Positions 1-9,300 of a stretch of 64,000 bases of DNA are shown piece after piece. This DNA is from Pseudopedobacter sp045629485 (GTDB lineage: Bacteria > Bacteroidota > Bacteroidia > Sphingobacteriales > Sphingobacteriaceae): positions 1-64,000 of the forward strand of contig JAZQRF010000199.1 in NCBI GenBank assembly GCA_045629485.1, read 5' to 3'. Every line of letters starts with the position of its first letter. The stretch's first letter is position 1. The notes under the pieces are model-generated. The model searched no databases and had not been told where the DNA came from. It saw only the letters and a list, made by a program, of their open reading frames with translations. Position numbers and translations under genes: made by a program.

Positions 1-671
1 ACTAAAGTTTTAAAAGCCGGTAAATAGGTATCCCATAGGTCATAGTTACTTGCCGTTGCATCAAAAACATGACGTAAAGGTTCGGGTCCGCTGTGTACCG
101 CGTAGTGTTTGGCACAGGCTGCAGCTTTTAAATATTTAGGATCATCTCCCTGTAAACCCTGCACAAAAGATTTCCCCAGCATAGCCGTTAAATAAGGATC
201 TTCTCCATATGTTTCCTGGCCACGTCCCCATCTTGGATCTCTAAAAATATTAATGTTTGGTGTCCAGTAGGTGAGTCCCAGGTACCTGTTTCCCGTTTGA
301 TTATTTTCTATGGCTTTATTATGAATGGCTCTTCCTTCAAGTGCAGAATAATTAGCCATATCTGCCAGAGATTGCGTATCAAATGTGGCTGCCATCCCAA
401 TAGCCTGAGGAAATACAGTTACTTTATGGGGCGTTCGGGCAACCCCATGCAATACTTCGTTCCACCAATCGTAAGCAGGAATTCCTAAACGGGGGATAGC
501 TGGTGCGGCATTGAGCATTTGAGCTACTTTTTCTTCTAATGTAAGCCGGCTAACCAGGTCATCTACTCTTTTCTCAAAAGTGGAGTTGTAATCCTGAAAA
601 GGATATTTAGGCTGGGCAAAGGCAATAATGGTAAAAAATAAAAAAACGAAGGTGAGTTTCTCTTTTAGCAT
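1..671 (-). CDS. Glycoside hydrolase family 3, 5' part (runs off window)
   Basis: The reading frame starts at an ATG at 671 and is still open at base 1, giving 223 complete codons. It begins with a hydrophobic signal peptide ending near AFAQ, so the product is probably exported to the periplasm or outer membrane. The visible part matches the N-terminal TIM-barrel of GH3 beta-glucosidase/beta-xylosidase enzymes: LVSRLTLEEKVAQM, a YDWWNEVLHG stretch, DPRWGRGQETYGEDPYL and a KHYAVHSGPE region with the substrate-binding Lys-His pair. The catalytic nucleophile Asp lies beyond the window edge, so activity and substrate cannot be judged. The WWNEVLHG form is common in xylosidase-like members. A LacI-type operator overlaps its probable promoter, consistent with sugar-induced expression. 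Confidence 0.93.
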   Translation of the reverse strand, partial: MLKEKLTFVFLFFTIIAFAQPKYPFQDYNSTFEKRVDDLVSRLTLEEKVAQMLNAAPAIPRLGIPAYDWWNEVLHGVARTPHKVTVFPQAIGMAATFDTQSLADMANYSALEGRAIHNKAIENNQTGNRYLGLTYWTPNINIFRDPRWGRGQETYGEDPYLTAMLGKSFVQGLQGDDPKYLKAAACAKHYAVHSGPEPLRHVFDATASNYDLWDTYLPAFKTL

Positions 672-710
672 GAGTTTTAATAAAAGGTTACAATTGGAGA
701 TAATAAAAAT

Positions 711-741
711 TAAATATACAGTTTTATGCAACCGGTTGCAA
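711..741 (-). promoter_or_regulatory. Candidate GH3 promoter (TTG, 20-nt spacer, TATATTTA)
   Basis: On the minus strand TTG (739-741) is followed by a 20-nt spacer and TATATTTA (711-718), one base off the Bacteroidota -7 consensus TAnnTTTG. Transcription would start about 30 nt before the GH3 ATG. The -33 TTG lies at the edge of the palindrome at 727-740. Confidence 0.45.
727..740. promoter_or_regulatory. LacI/GalR-type operator palindrome
   Basis: TGCAACCGGTTGCA is a perfect 14-bp palindrome with a central CCGG. It fits the LacI-family operator shape (TGCAAnCGnTTGCA-like). It sits 56 bp upstream of the GH3 start and covers the spacer and the -33 edge of the candidate promoter, a position suited to repression. 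The regulator gene is not in the window. Confidence 0.6.
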
Positions 742-800
742 TGATTATTTGAGCTTTTTATTTATTGATAAAAGCATAAGAGAAGAAGGGAAAAGGTAGG

Positions 801-837
801 AAAAGAAAAAGCCATTCAGGTTAACTGAATGGCTTTT
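801..837 (-). terminator. Rho-independent terminator of sucC
   Basis: AAAAGCCATTCAG and CTGAATGGCTTTT form a 13-bp stem with a short GTTAA loop. On the minus strand it is followed by a T-rich run. It lies about 20 bp after the sucC stop. Confidence 0.85.
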
Positions 838-856
838 GTATGGGGAGCTTAAAAAC

Positions 857-2047
857 TTAAGCTAAAACTTCTGAAACTAGATCAGCAGCCTCTTTTAATA
901 AAATCGCAGAGAATACTTTTAATCCTGATTCATCAATTAACTTTTTAGCTTCCTCAGCATTTGTACCTTGTAAACGTACGATAATTGGAACGCGGATATC
1001 GCCAATTTCTTTGTAAGCATCAATCACACCTTGTGCAACTCTATCACAACGTACAATACCACCAAAAATATTAATTAATATAGCTTTAACGTTAGGGTCT
1101 TTTAAGATGATGTTGAAAGCTGCTTTTACAGTTGTTGCATTTGCAGTACCACCCACATCTAAGAAGTTTGCAGGCTCGCCACCAGCAATTTTAATGATGT
1201 CCATAGTTGCCATTGCTAAACCAGCACCGTTTACCATACAACCCACGTTTCCGTCTAGTTTTACATAGTTAAGGTTAGATTCTGATGCTTCTACTTCTGT
1301 AGGGTCTTCTTCTGAGGTATCGCGTAAAGCAGCATAATCCGGATGACGGAATAAGCCATTATCATCTAAATCAACTTTAGCATCAACAGCTAGGATCTTA
1401 TCGTCTGATGTTTTTAAAACCGGGTTGATCTCAAACATAGCAGAATCTGTTGCTTCGTAAGCTTTGTATAAAGCAGCAACAAATTTTGTCATTTCTTTAA
1501 AAGCGTTTCCGGATAAACCTAAATTAAAAGCAATTTTTCTTGCCTGGAAGGCTTGCAAACCAACTTTAGGATCAATTTCTTCTTTAAAGATTAAATGAGG
1601 AGTGTGTTCTGCAACTTCTTCAATATCCATACCGCCTTCGGTAGAATACATGATAATGTTACGGCCAGCAGCTCGGTCTAACAAAACAGAAACGTAAAAC
1701 TCTTTAGTTTCTGATTCACCAGGATAATAAACATCCTGTGCAACTAAAACCTTATTTACTTTTTTACCTTCAGGTCCGGTTTGTGGAGTAACCAATTGCA
1801 TACCGATAATATCCGTAGCTCTTTGTTTTACTTCCTCTAAATTTTTAGCTAGTTTAACACCTCCGCCTTTTCCACGTCCGCCGGCATGTATCTGGGCTTT
1901 AATAACTACCCAGTCCGAACCAAAATCTTCTTTTAATTTTTTGGCCGCTTCTACAGCTTGTTCCGGAGTATCAGCAACGATACCTTCCTGAATGCGTACG
2001 CCAAAGCTTTTTAGTATTTGCTTACCTTGATATTCGTGAATGTTCAT
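857..2047 (-). CDS. sucC: Succinyl-CoA synthetase (ADP-forming) beta subunit
   Basis: SucC pairs with SucD to interconvert succinyl-CoA and succinate with substrate-level ATP or GTP formation in the cytoplasmic TCA cycle. The 396-aa protein starts MNIHEYQGKQ, as the family does. It has the ATP-grasp nucleotide site (AQIHAGGRGKGGGVKLAK near residue 52) and ends in the ligase domain with GGTANATTVKAAF and INIFGGIVRCD. Length matches the usual 385-400 aa. sucD is not adjacent, so the two subunit genes are separated here, as is often seen in Bacteroidota. It is a single-gene unit with its own promoter and terminator. Confidence 0.97.
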   Translation of the reverse strand: MNIHEYQGKQILKSFGVRIQEGIVADTPEQAVEAAKKLKEDFGSDWVVIKAQIHAGGRGKGGGVKLAKNLEEVKQRATDIIGMQLVTPQTGPEGKKVNKVLVAQDVYYPGESETKEFYVSVLLDRAAGRNIIMYSTEGGMDIEEVAEHTPHLIFKEEIDPKVGLQAFQARKIAFNLGLSGNAFKEMTKFVAALYKAYEATDSAMFEINPVLKTSDDKILAVDAKVDLDDNGLFRHPDYAALRDTSEEDPTEVEASESNLNYVKLDGNVGCMVNGAGLAMATMDIIKIAGGEPANFLDVGGTANATTVKAAFNIILKDPNVKAILINIFGGIVRCDRVAQGVIDAYKEIGDIRVPIIVRLQGTNAEEAKKLIDESGLKVFSAILLKEAADLVSEVLA

Positions 2048-2078
2048 CTCGTAAAAATTTGCCGTGAAATTACGAATC

Positions 2079-2086
2079 CAAAGCTA
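2079..2086 (-). promoter_or_regulatory. -7 element of sucC promoter
   Basis: TAGCTTTG on the minus strand matches TAnnTTTG exactly and ends 31 bp before the sucC ATG. The -33 element is not clear. Confidence 0.4.
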
Positions 2087-2239
2087 GAAATGAAACCTAT
2101 TTGCTAATTATTTTAAGAAATAATTAACACTTCATTTATTTCCTGTGCTTATTTGAGAAATGGAACAATTATTATGTGTAAGGCATGGCCCCGGAAAAAT
2201 AACAGTTTTCCTCTACCTTAAATCTCTATGAAAAATTTA

Positions 2240-2247
2240 TAGTTTTG
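2240..2247 (+). promoter_or_regulatory. -7 element abutting the LolD-like gene start
   Basis: TAGTTTTG matches TAnnTTTG and ends only 4 nt before the ATG at 2252. If used, the transcript would begin at or next to the start codon (leaderless). No good -33 TTG is visible (a TTA lies at the right distance). Confidence 0.4.
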
Positions 2248-2251
2248 TGAT

Positions 2252-2914
2252 ATGCTTAAAGCAAGTGGGATTAAAAGAAATTTCGGCAACCTTTCTATAC
2301 TTAAAGGTGTAGATATTAGTGTAAACAAAGGCGAAATTGTAAGTATTGTTGGTGCATCGGGTGCTGGAAAAAGTACTTTACTTCATATTATTGGTACATT
2401 GGATAAGCCCGATGAAGGTGAAGTTTTTATTAATGATATATGCATCAATACATTAAAATCTAATGAGCTGAGTGCTTTCAGGAATAAAAATATTGGATTT
2501 ATTTTTCAATTTCATCATTTGTTGCCAGAGTTTACTGCTTTAGAAAATGTTTGTATTCCTGCATTTATTGCAAAAGCTCATAAAGCCGAAACCGAGAAAA
2601 GAGCAAAAGAACTATTGGATATTTTAGGATTAGGGCACCGGGCCAACCATAAGCCTAATGAGTTATCTGGTGGAGAGCAGCAAAGAGTGGCGGTGGCCAG
2701 GGCGCTTATTAACAAGCCTGCATTAATTCTGGCTGATGAACCCTCCGGTAATTTAGACTCTAATAATGCCAAAGAGCTTCACCAGCTGTTTTTTGATCTC
2801 AGAGAACAGTTTAACCATACTTTTATAATCGTTACGCATAATGAAGATTTAGCCAATATGGCTGATAGAACCATCACTATGAGAGACGGATTAATATACC
2901 CAGAACAAATTTGA
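2252..2914 (+). CDS. LolD-like ABC transporter ATP-binding protein
   Basis: A 220-aa cytoplasmic ATPase of the LolD/MacB group, which powers lipoprotein release or other periplasm-facing transport with FtsX-like permeases. Walker A is GASGAGKST at residues 34-42. The signature is LSGGEQQRVAVARAL near 138-152, and Walker B with D-loop is LILADEPSGNLD near 158-169. The N-terminus MLKASGIKRNFGNLSILKGV is family-typical, so the start is secure despite the very close promoter. No permease gene is adjacent. The next gene begins at a TTG overlapping its stop, which indicates translational coupling. LolD is the best match, but MacB-type use cannot be excluded. Confidence 0.9.
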   Translation: MLKASGIKRNFGNLSILKGVDISVNKGEIVSIVGASGAGKSTLLHIIGTLDKPDEGEVFINDICINTLKSNELSAFRNKNIGFIFQFHHLLPEFTALENVCIPAFIAKAHKAETEKRAKELLDILGLGHRANHKPNELSGGEQQRVAVARALINKPALILADEPSGNLDSNNAKELHQLFFDLREQFNHTFIIVTHNEDLANMADRTITMRDGLIYPEQI

Positions 2915-3657
2915 AAAAGATACTTATAACAGCGGCAAATTCGCCAAAGGCTTACCAACTAGCTCATATTCTACCTCAACAGCAGGTTGTTTTTGCTGAT
3001 TCCTCTGTTCAGCAATTTATTATTCCTGATGAAAATAGTTCTTCTTATGCGCATGAGTTGTTAAGTTTTTGCCTGGATCACCAGATAGAAGAAATTTTCC
3101 CTATAAAATCGAAAGAAATAAAGTCGCTTGCAGAGGCAAAAGTACTCTTTAAAGAATATGGCATTGCTATTTGCATCCCCGATTTATTAACAGCGCATAA
3201 GCTTAATAACTTACAGGATATTCATCCTGCTTCTGCCTCAAATTATACCATTGTTGGAAGCTATCAGGAATTGTCTTCGACTTTATTGTCTTTAGGTTAT
3301 CCCGATAAGAAATTTGTTTTAGGCAGGGCAAACGATGAAGGCGATTTACTGACTATAGATGATACCCAATCAAATTTAAATTCTATTTGGCAAGGTTTAA
3401 CAAGTATTTCTTTTTTGCAAATAGGAAAACTGTTTAATCATAAGGATTTCGAACCGATTAAGATTTACGCGGTAGAAGAGGATATCATCAAAGCAGATGT
3501 TTTGTTTTATGATCACCTGGTTTCCATCATTCAATATCTTGATATAGAAACTATAGCTTTAATTACTGCACTCCATAGCCATTTAAACCTTACAGGTTTT
3601 TTTGAAATTTGTATTTCCGGCGGAAAAATTCTTCGTATTAAACCCAATACACTATGA
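2911..3657 (+). CDS. Degenerate ATP-grasp-like protein
   Basis: A 248-aa protein that I recognise only by outline. The N-terminus MKKILITAANSPKAYQLAHIL resembles the Rossmann-like pre-ATP-grasp domain of carbamoyl-phosphate-synthase or PylC-like ligases. The centre (FVLGRANDEGD near residue 140) lies where the ATP-binding Lys/Gly-rich loop should be. The C-terminus TGFFEICISGGKILRIKPNT resembles the final metal-binding strand, but the usual EINPR glutamate/asparagine is changed (IKPN). It is shorter than active ATP-grasp ligases (300-400 aa). Catalysis is therefore doubtful. The start is TTG, overlapping the upstream stop as TTGA, and its own stop overlaps the next gene by 4 bp. The three genes look like one unit. 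Confidence 0.65.
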   Translation: MKKILITAANSPKAYQLAHILPQQQVVFADSSVQQFIIPDENSSSYAHELLSFCLDHQIEEIFPIKSKEIKSLAEAKVLFKEYGIAICIPDLLTAHKLNNLQDIHPASASNYTIVGSYQELSSTLLSLGYPDKKFVLGRANDEGDLLTIDDTQSNLNSIWQGLTSISFLQIGKLFNHKDFEPIKIYAVEEDIIKADVLFYDHLVSIIQYLDIETIALITALHSHLNLTGFFEICISGGKILRIKPNTL

Positions 3658-4250
3658 TCCAATTTTCTGCTATCCAACCAGAAATAAAAGCTGTAATATT
3701 CGAGCTGGATGATGTGCTGATACCAGAGAAGGATTATGATTTACAGGTTTATTATCTTTTTGCTAACTTCTTAGAGTATCTGGAGACATTTCCGCCAGCA
3801 CAGGATGTGGTAGCATTTATGAGTAAACGTTACGAAATTCATGGTAAAGAAAATATGTTCGAAGAAGTAGTAAAAACTTTTGGCATTGATACCAAATACC
3901 AGGAGAATTTAAACTTACTATTTAAAAATGCCAAACTCCCTTTAAAACTTTTGTTGTATAAAGAGGCTTTGGATTTATTACAGCAACTTATTGTTAACCG
4001 TAAGCAAATTTTTATTTTAACAAAGGGCGACCCGGAACAGCAACTGAATAAGTTGAAACAGGTTGAATGGAATGGCCTCGAAAAATACTTGAAAGTTTAT
4101 TTTATAGAGGAATTGGGTGATACCTGCGTTGATTTTATCAAATCACAAAACAACCTGGAATCTGCTGCGCTTCTTTTTGTGAGTAACAGTTTGGCAGATA
4201 AAGAATTAGCCCATAGAAATAATATCTCCTACTGGTCTTTAAATTCCTGA
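3654..4250 (+). CDS. HAD-like protein with altered catalytic motif
   Basis: A 198-aa protein with the haloacid-dehalogenase fold outline. Motif I reads VIFELDDVL: the usual nucleophile Asp is Glu17, while the second Asp (D19) is kept. Motif II looks like FILTKG near residue 118. Motif IV, normally GDS/D-rich, reads FVSNSLADKE. These changes argue against ordinary phosphatase activity. It overlaps the ATP-grasp-like gene by 4 bp, so the two proteins are probably made together and may interact. It could be a structural or binding protein. It does not look like KdsC, whose motif I keeps both aspartates. Confidence 0.7.
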   Translation: MIQFSAIQPEIKAVIFELDDVLIPEKDYDLQVYYLFANFLEYLETFPPAQDVVAFMSKRYEIHGKENMFEEVVKTFGIDTKYQENLNLLFKNAKLPLKLLLYKEALDLLQQLIVNRKQIFILTKGDPEQQLNKLKQVEWNGLEKYLKVYFIEELGDTCVDFIKSQNNLESAALLFVSNSLADKELAHRNNISYWSLNS

Positions 4251-4327
4251 CAAATTCGTGATATTGTAATATATTTAACCTGAAATAAAAAGGCAGGGTA
4301 CTACGTTTATTCGTAATACATATACAC

Positions 4328-5881
4328 ATGATAAGAAATTCTTTCAAAGCAGTAATGCTATTGCTTATGGCGTTTACTGTTCTATCCTGTAAAAAGGATA
4401 AAATAGAACCCGATGTGCCCACACCAACAACCAACAGAAGCGAGTTAACGAAAGATTCTATTTTTTTGTACGCAAAAGAAGTGTATTTGTGGAATACTAG
4501 TCTTCCTTCTTACTCTGTATTTAAACCCCGGAATTACAATTCTTCTTCTAATCAACTGGATAATTTTAACCAGATTTTATTAAGAATAACCAAATACAGC
4601 GGTTTTGAAAATGTCCCAGGTTATCCCAATGAAGCTAAATATTCTTATATAGAAGATTTAGTAGCAAGCGGACAAATTGCTTTTAAAAGTTCGTCTAAGG
4701 CAAGTGTTAACTTAAATGGTGATGGAAATGATACAGGCCTTAATCTTGGATATTTGGGAACTGAACAGGATTATGATATTGTGGTAAGGTATATTTCTCC
4801 AGGGTCCTTCGCGGCATCACAAAATCAAATTAAAAGAGGAGATATCATTTTAACTATCAACGGGGTGAGTTATGGGAACGACTTTAATAATGAAGTTTAT
4901 AGAATTGAAAATGCCCTGGAACAAAATGTGGTTACTGTTACCGGAAGAAAAGGAGAAACTGGTGCAGCATTTACTGTTACACTAAACAAAACTAATTATG
5001 TAAGCAGCCCTGTTCTTAAAGATTCTGTCTACACAGAAGGCTCCAGGGTCATTGGTTATTTGGCGTATGCCCGCTTTTCGGATGAAATAAATTCTGTTGC
5101 TGCATTAAACAATGTGTTTCAGAAGTTTGCAACTAAGGGCGTAACCGATTTGGTTATTGATTTAAGATATAATGGGGGAGGTTTTGTATCTACCGCAGAG
5201 CACCTTACCAACCTGATTGCTCCAGTTCGTTTGGCTAATCTAACGATGTTTACAGAATATTATAATTCAACCATGCAAAACAGGCAGGCTACAATTTTAA
5301 AGAATCAGCCCAGGCGTGATGAACGTGGCAATATAACTTCAGGCAATTACTTTGATAATGCTACTTTTAAATCTTCCGATTTGGTGACACGTTTTTCCAA
5401 AACCAATGCCGGTTACTTAAATAATATTGAAAAGGTAGTATTTATAACCAGTGGGAGTACAGCTTCTTCCAGCGAATTGGTGATCAATAGTTTAAAGCCG
5501 CACATTACTGTGAAAACTGTGGGTAAACAATCTTACGGAAAACCAGTGGGTTTCTTTCCAATCAGGATAGATAAATATGATGTGTATTACGCGATGTTTG
5601 AAACGAGGAATTCGTTGGATAAGGCAGAATATTATGATGGTTTCAAACCAGATAAAGATGTTTATGACGATTTTAGATATGATTTTGGAGACAAGCGAGA
5701 AAACAACCTGGCCCATGCAATCTATTATTTGGATAAAGGAGTATTTTCTGAAAGCAGTTTTATAGCATCAACAAAAGGGGCTAAAACTTCAGCAACACCA
5801 ACCGAAACCAGAGTTTTGGATGAAAAAGGAATTCGTACAGGAGAGTTTAAAGGAATGATTGGTTTGCCAGCCAGAAAATAA
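4328..5881 (+). CDS. S41 (C-terminal processing) peptidase lipoprotein with PDZ
   Basis: A 517-aa exported serine protease. The signal peptide ends in a lipobox (VLSC followed by KKDK), so it is a lipoprotein. A PDZ region lies near residues 140-215 (LGYLGTEQDYDIVVRYISPGS). The S41 core follows: DLVIDLRYNGGGF near 275-287, then the nucleophile Ser380 in TASSSEL and catalytic Lys405 in SYGKPVG. The 25-residue spacing equals that of Prc/Tsp proteases. Family members cut unstructured C-termini of envelope proteins. It stands alone, 77 bp after the HAD-like gene, with a weak TACGTTTA -7-like element in front. Substrate unknown. Confidence 0.93.
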   Translation: MIRNSFKAVMLLLMAFTVLSCKKDKIEPDVPTPTTNRSELTKDSIFLYAKEVYLWNTSLPSYSVFKPRNYNSSSNQLDNFNQILLRITKYSGFENVPGYPNEAKYSYIEDLVASGQIAFKSSSKASVNLNGDGNDTGLNLGYLGTEQDYDIVVRYISPGSFAASQNQIKRGDIILTINGVSYGNDFNNEVYRIENALEQNVVTVTGRKGETGAAFTVTLNKTNYVSSPVLKDSVYTEGSRVIGYLAYARFSDEINSVAALNNVFQKFATKGVTDLVIDLRYNGGGFVSTAEHLTNLIAPVRLANLTMFTEYYNSTMQNRQATILKNQPRRDERGNITSGNYFDNATFKSSDLVTRFSKTNAGYLNNIEKVVFITSGSTASSSELVINSLKPHITVKTVGKQSYGKPVGFFPIRIDKYDVYYAMFETRNSLDKAEYYDGFKPDKDVYDDFRYDFGDKRENNLAHAIYYLDKGVFSESSFIASTKGAKTSATPTETRVLDEKGIRTGEFKGMIGLPARK

Positions 5882-6044
5882 TTTAATACCGAAATTATTA
5901 TTGCTGATTTACAGAAGTTATTTTCTTTTATTTGCGATTTAAATTGATAGCCATGTTTTTAAGTAACAATCTGTGTAGATTAACCGTTAAAAAAGATAGT
6001 TAGCATAAATACAAAGTGTTATTAATTTATTTTAAATTAAAATT

Positions 6045-6311
6045 ATGGTAGGTGAAATCATTCAAAAAGAGGAGATATTAAACTATAAAATTGTTAATGC
6101 TCCCGAAGACCTGGCCAATCAGTTGCAGGATAAATTAGGAGAAGCTTTACGGTTAGGAAACACTTTTAAATCTAAAGCGAATATCGCGTTTAATACCACA
6201 GAAGGTCCTAAACGTGTTGAAACAACCGTTTGGAATGTTACTTCAGACTTTATAGAATTGAAAGGTGGAATTCATATCTCTACCCATAGTTTGCTGGATG
6301 TGGAATTTTAA
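6045..6311 (+). CDS. Small conserved hypothetical protein
   Basis: An 88-aa cytoplasmic protein with no signal peptide or membrane segment. I do not recognise a named domain. The sequence alternates charged helix (NAPEDLANQLQDKLGEAL) and strand-like segments (RVETTVWNVTSDFIELKGG). It stands between two unrelated genes with a 163-bp upstream gap and shares a terminator hairpin with convergent smc. The clean frame and separate position support a real gene. Confidence 0.75.
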   Translation: MVGEIIQKEEILNYKIVNAPEDLANQLQDKLGEALRLGNTFKSKANIAFNTTEGPKRVETTVWNVTSDFIELKGGIHISTHSLLDVEF

Positions 6312-6317
6312 AATCTC

Positions 6318-6354
6318 AAGAGAGGTAGCTGATAGAGGTTATGCTACTTCTCTT
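6318..6354. terminator. Shared hairpin between the 88-aa gene and smc
   Basis: AAGAGAGGTAGC and GCTACTTCTCTT pair over 12 bp with one G-T mismatch and a 13-nt loop. The smc stop codon (6339-6341) lies in the loop, so the right arm is the last coding part of smc. T-tracts are weak on both sides. Confidence 0.55.
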
Positions 6355-9300
6355 AAATCTACTGCTACCACCCTCGAAACTCCTTGTTCTACCATCGTTA
6401 CCCCATAAATAATATCGGTACTTGCAATGGTACGTTTATTATGAGACACCACAATAAACTGCGATTCGTTAGAGAATTTCCTGATGATATTATTAAATTT
6501 ATCAATATTGGTGTCATCTAATGGTGCATCCACCTCATCGAAAATACAAAATGGGGCAGGTTTTAAAAGGTACAAAGAAAAGAGCAGGGCAGTAGCTGTC
6601 AGCGTTTTTTCTCCTCCCGAAAGCTGATTGATCGACAGCGGACGTTTTCCTTTTGGCCGGGCAATAATATCTATATCCGATTCTAAAGGATTATCCGGAT
6701 TACTTAAAATCAAATCGCAACTGTCTTCTTCGTTAAATAAGGATCTGAATACACGCATAAAATCTTCTCTTACATGTGTAAAAGCATCCATAAATTTATC
6801 TTTTGCAGTATCGTCAATCTCTTTTATGGTTTGTAGGAGAGAAGCCTTTGCATCTGAAAGATCTTTTTTCTGGGTTTGGATAAACGTATAACGCTCTTCC
6901 ATTTCTTTATAAGCCTCCATGGCTGTAGAATTAATGGCGCCAAAATCTTCCAGTTGCTTTTTAATTTTCTCTACTTTTTGCTTAATTTCTTCCTCGTCTT
7001 CATTCTCCGGAATTTCTTCATCAAATAAATCTTCAATATCTAAATCGAACTCCACTGCCAGACGTTCTTTTAGCGAACTTAGTTCTATTTTTAGCTGGCT
7101 CTTTTTTTCTTTAATTTCATTTGTGATGCCTTCAATATTGTCTTTTTTCTTTCTGAGCTCGGTTAGCTGAGTTTCTAATTCATTTACCTTTTCGCGGGAA
7201 GAATAGTAGTCTTTTTCGGCCTCCTGTAATGCATTTTCCAGCTCTTCTTTTTGCTGGTACATGGCAATCAAATCTTCGTCATTATGATCTACATGTTGTA
7301 AAGTGTCTTTTATGGTTGCTTTCGTTTTTTCCAGCTCAGCGGTATTTACATTCACTCTGGTCTCCAGGTTTTCGTGTTGAGATTCGCGGTATTCCAAATC
7401 TTTTTCTATCCCGTTTACCTTATTTTGCTGTTGATGAAATTTGATGTTTTCGGCATTAAAAGCAGAAGAACGCATGGTCAGCATTTCACTTAACTCTGTA
7501 AAAGCTTGTTGTTGTGCAATCAATTTTTCAGCAACAATATGTTTTTGATTAATTAATTCGCTAATTAATGGTCGTTTATTAACCAGTTCTGCTGCAATAT
7601 TTTGTAGCTTTTGATTAATGTCCTGCTTACGGTTCTGGCTGTTCTCTATAAAAGATTGATATTGTTCCTGCTTGGTTTTTACAGATATCAATTCATTTTG
7701 CAGTTGGTTTACTTCTACCTGTAATAGGCTAATTTCCTGATTTTTTGTCGCTGCTTTAAGCGAGCTTAATTTCAGTGTATTTTCCTCAATAAAATTTTTA
7801 ACAGCTTTAGCTTGGTTTTCAAATTCTTTTATTTTTTTGCTAAGGTTTTCGAGATTCTTTGCCCGACCAATTCTCTTCCCTTCAAACAAGCCAACAGAAC
7901 CCCCGGAAAGTGTGTATTTTGATTTATTAAACTTTCCCGATTTCCCGATTAAAACAATGTTTTTATCTATAACGGTGGTATTTAAATCACTTTCTTTTCC
8001 ATCGTCTACTAAATAAACATGCTGAAGGAGATGAGCAATGAGAGTTTTGTATTTTTTATCGCACTCGGTTACTGATAAAACCGGAATAGCATTTTCTATT
8101 TCATTAATTTCTGTAAATAGTGTTTCGAAATTCTTGAGGATAAAAAAGTTAGCTTTTCCTCTGGAGGAGCTGCTTAAAAGTTGAATAGCTTCTATGGCAT
8201 CTTCGTAAGAATCTACAACGTAATGGTTCATTAATGGCTCAAGAAAGTTTTCTATGGCAATTCTGTATTCTTCATTACAAAAAAGGATGTCAGAAAGCAG
8301 CGGTGCCTTTTTAGCCCAATTCGCATTCTTTTTTAAGAAGCGGATAGATTCAGGGAAACCTTCCAGGTTATCAACCATGCTCTTTGTGAGGTTGTATTCG
8401 TTCTGTCTGGAATCTATTTTCCTGCTTAAGTTGTTAAGTTCTTCTTTATTTTCAACTAAAAGCTCTTCGGTATTTTTTAATTGATCCTGTAATTCATTTT
8501 CAAGACTTTGAAGATGAGATAAATGATCATTTTTAGCTGCCAGTTTATCTTCTATTTCAGTAATGGCTTTATTAAATTCGGAAAGCTGAATTTCTTTAGA
8601 AGCAGTATCTTCCATATTTCTCAGGCTTTCCTGTTCCAGTGCATCTTTCTGGATATTTAGAATCTCTATGTCTTTTTCAGCTTTATAAAGATTGTTTTGC
8701 AAATCTGCACTCTCTTTTTGGCAATGATCAACCAGGTTTTTTTCTGATTGCTGCCTTATGCGTAACTCTTCAACTTCTTCTTTAATTTCGTTGAGGTTGG
8801 CCGAAACAATTTGTAAGTTTTGCTCCTCTAAAGCTCTGTCCTCATTTAATCTCTTGAGATTATAAATGACGTGGTTTAACTGGTTTTTGTCTTTTTCCAG
8901 CTCTTCTGTAAGCTTAGATTCTTTATCCTGTAGAAATTTTAGTTGTTCGTTCTTGATTTTTTTTTCACTTTCATAAGCCCTTATTTTAGAAACAAACTCA
9001 TTGGTGGCTTTTTGCTGAATTGATAAGTTTTTTTCCTGTGTTAAATTACTCAGCTTATGTTTTTGAATATCCGCCTCCAGTTGGTCGGTTTCTATATTCA
9101 CATTGGTTTTAAAAATAACCTGCTGTTTTTCATCTGCATCTAATATTTCCAGTGCATCGCGAAAGCTAACAATTCTAAATGAAGCTAAAATAATGCTGAG
9201 GATTTTATATTGCTCTTTTAAGCGATAATAACGTTCGGCTTTTTTTGCCTGGTTCTCTAATGCTTTTAAATTTCTTTCTATTTCAAACAATAAATCTTCC

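Noticed and set aside
297..488. Plus-strand ORF of 63 codons
   Set aside because: It lies antisense to the GH3 reading frame, which shows clear family motifs.
3654..4250. HAD-like gene as KdsC
   Set aside because: The nucleophile Asp is Glu and later motifs are degraded, unlike KdsC.
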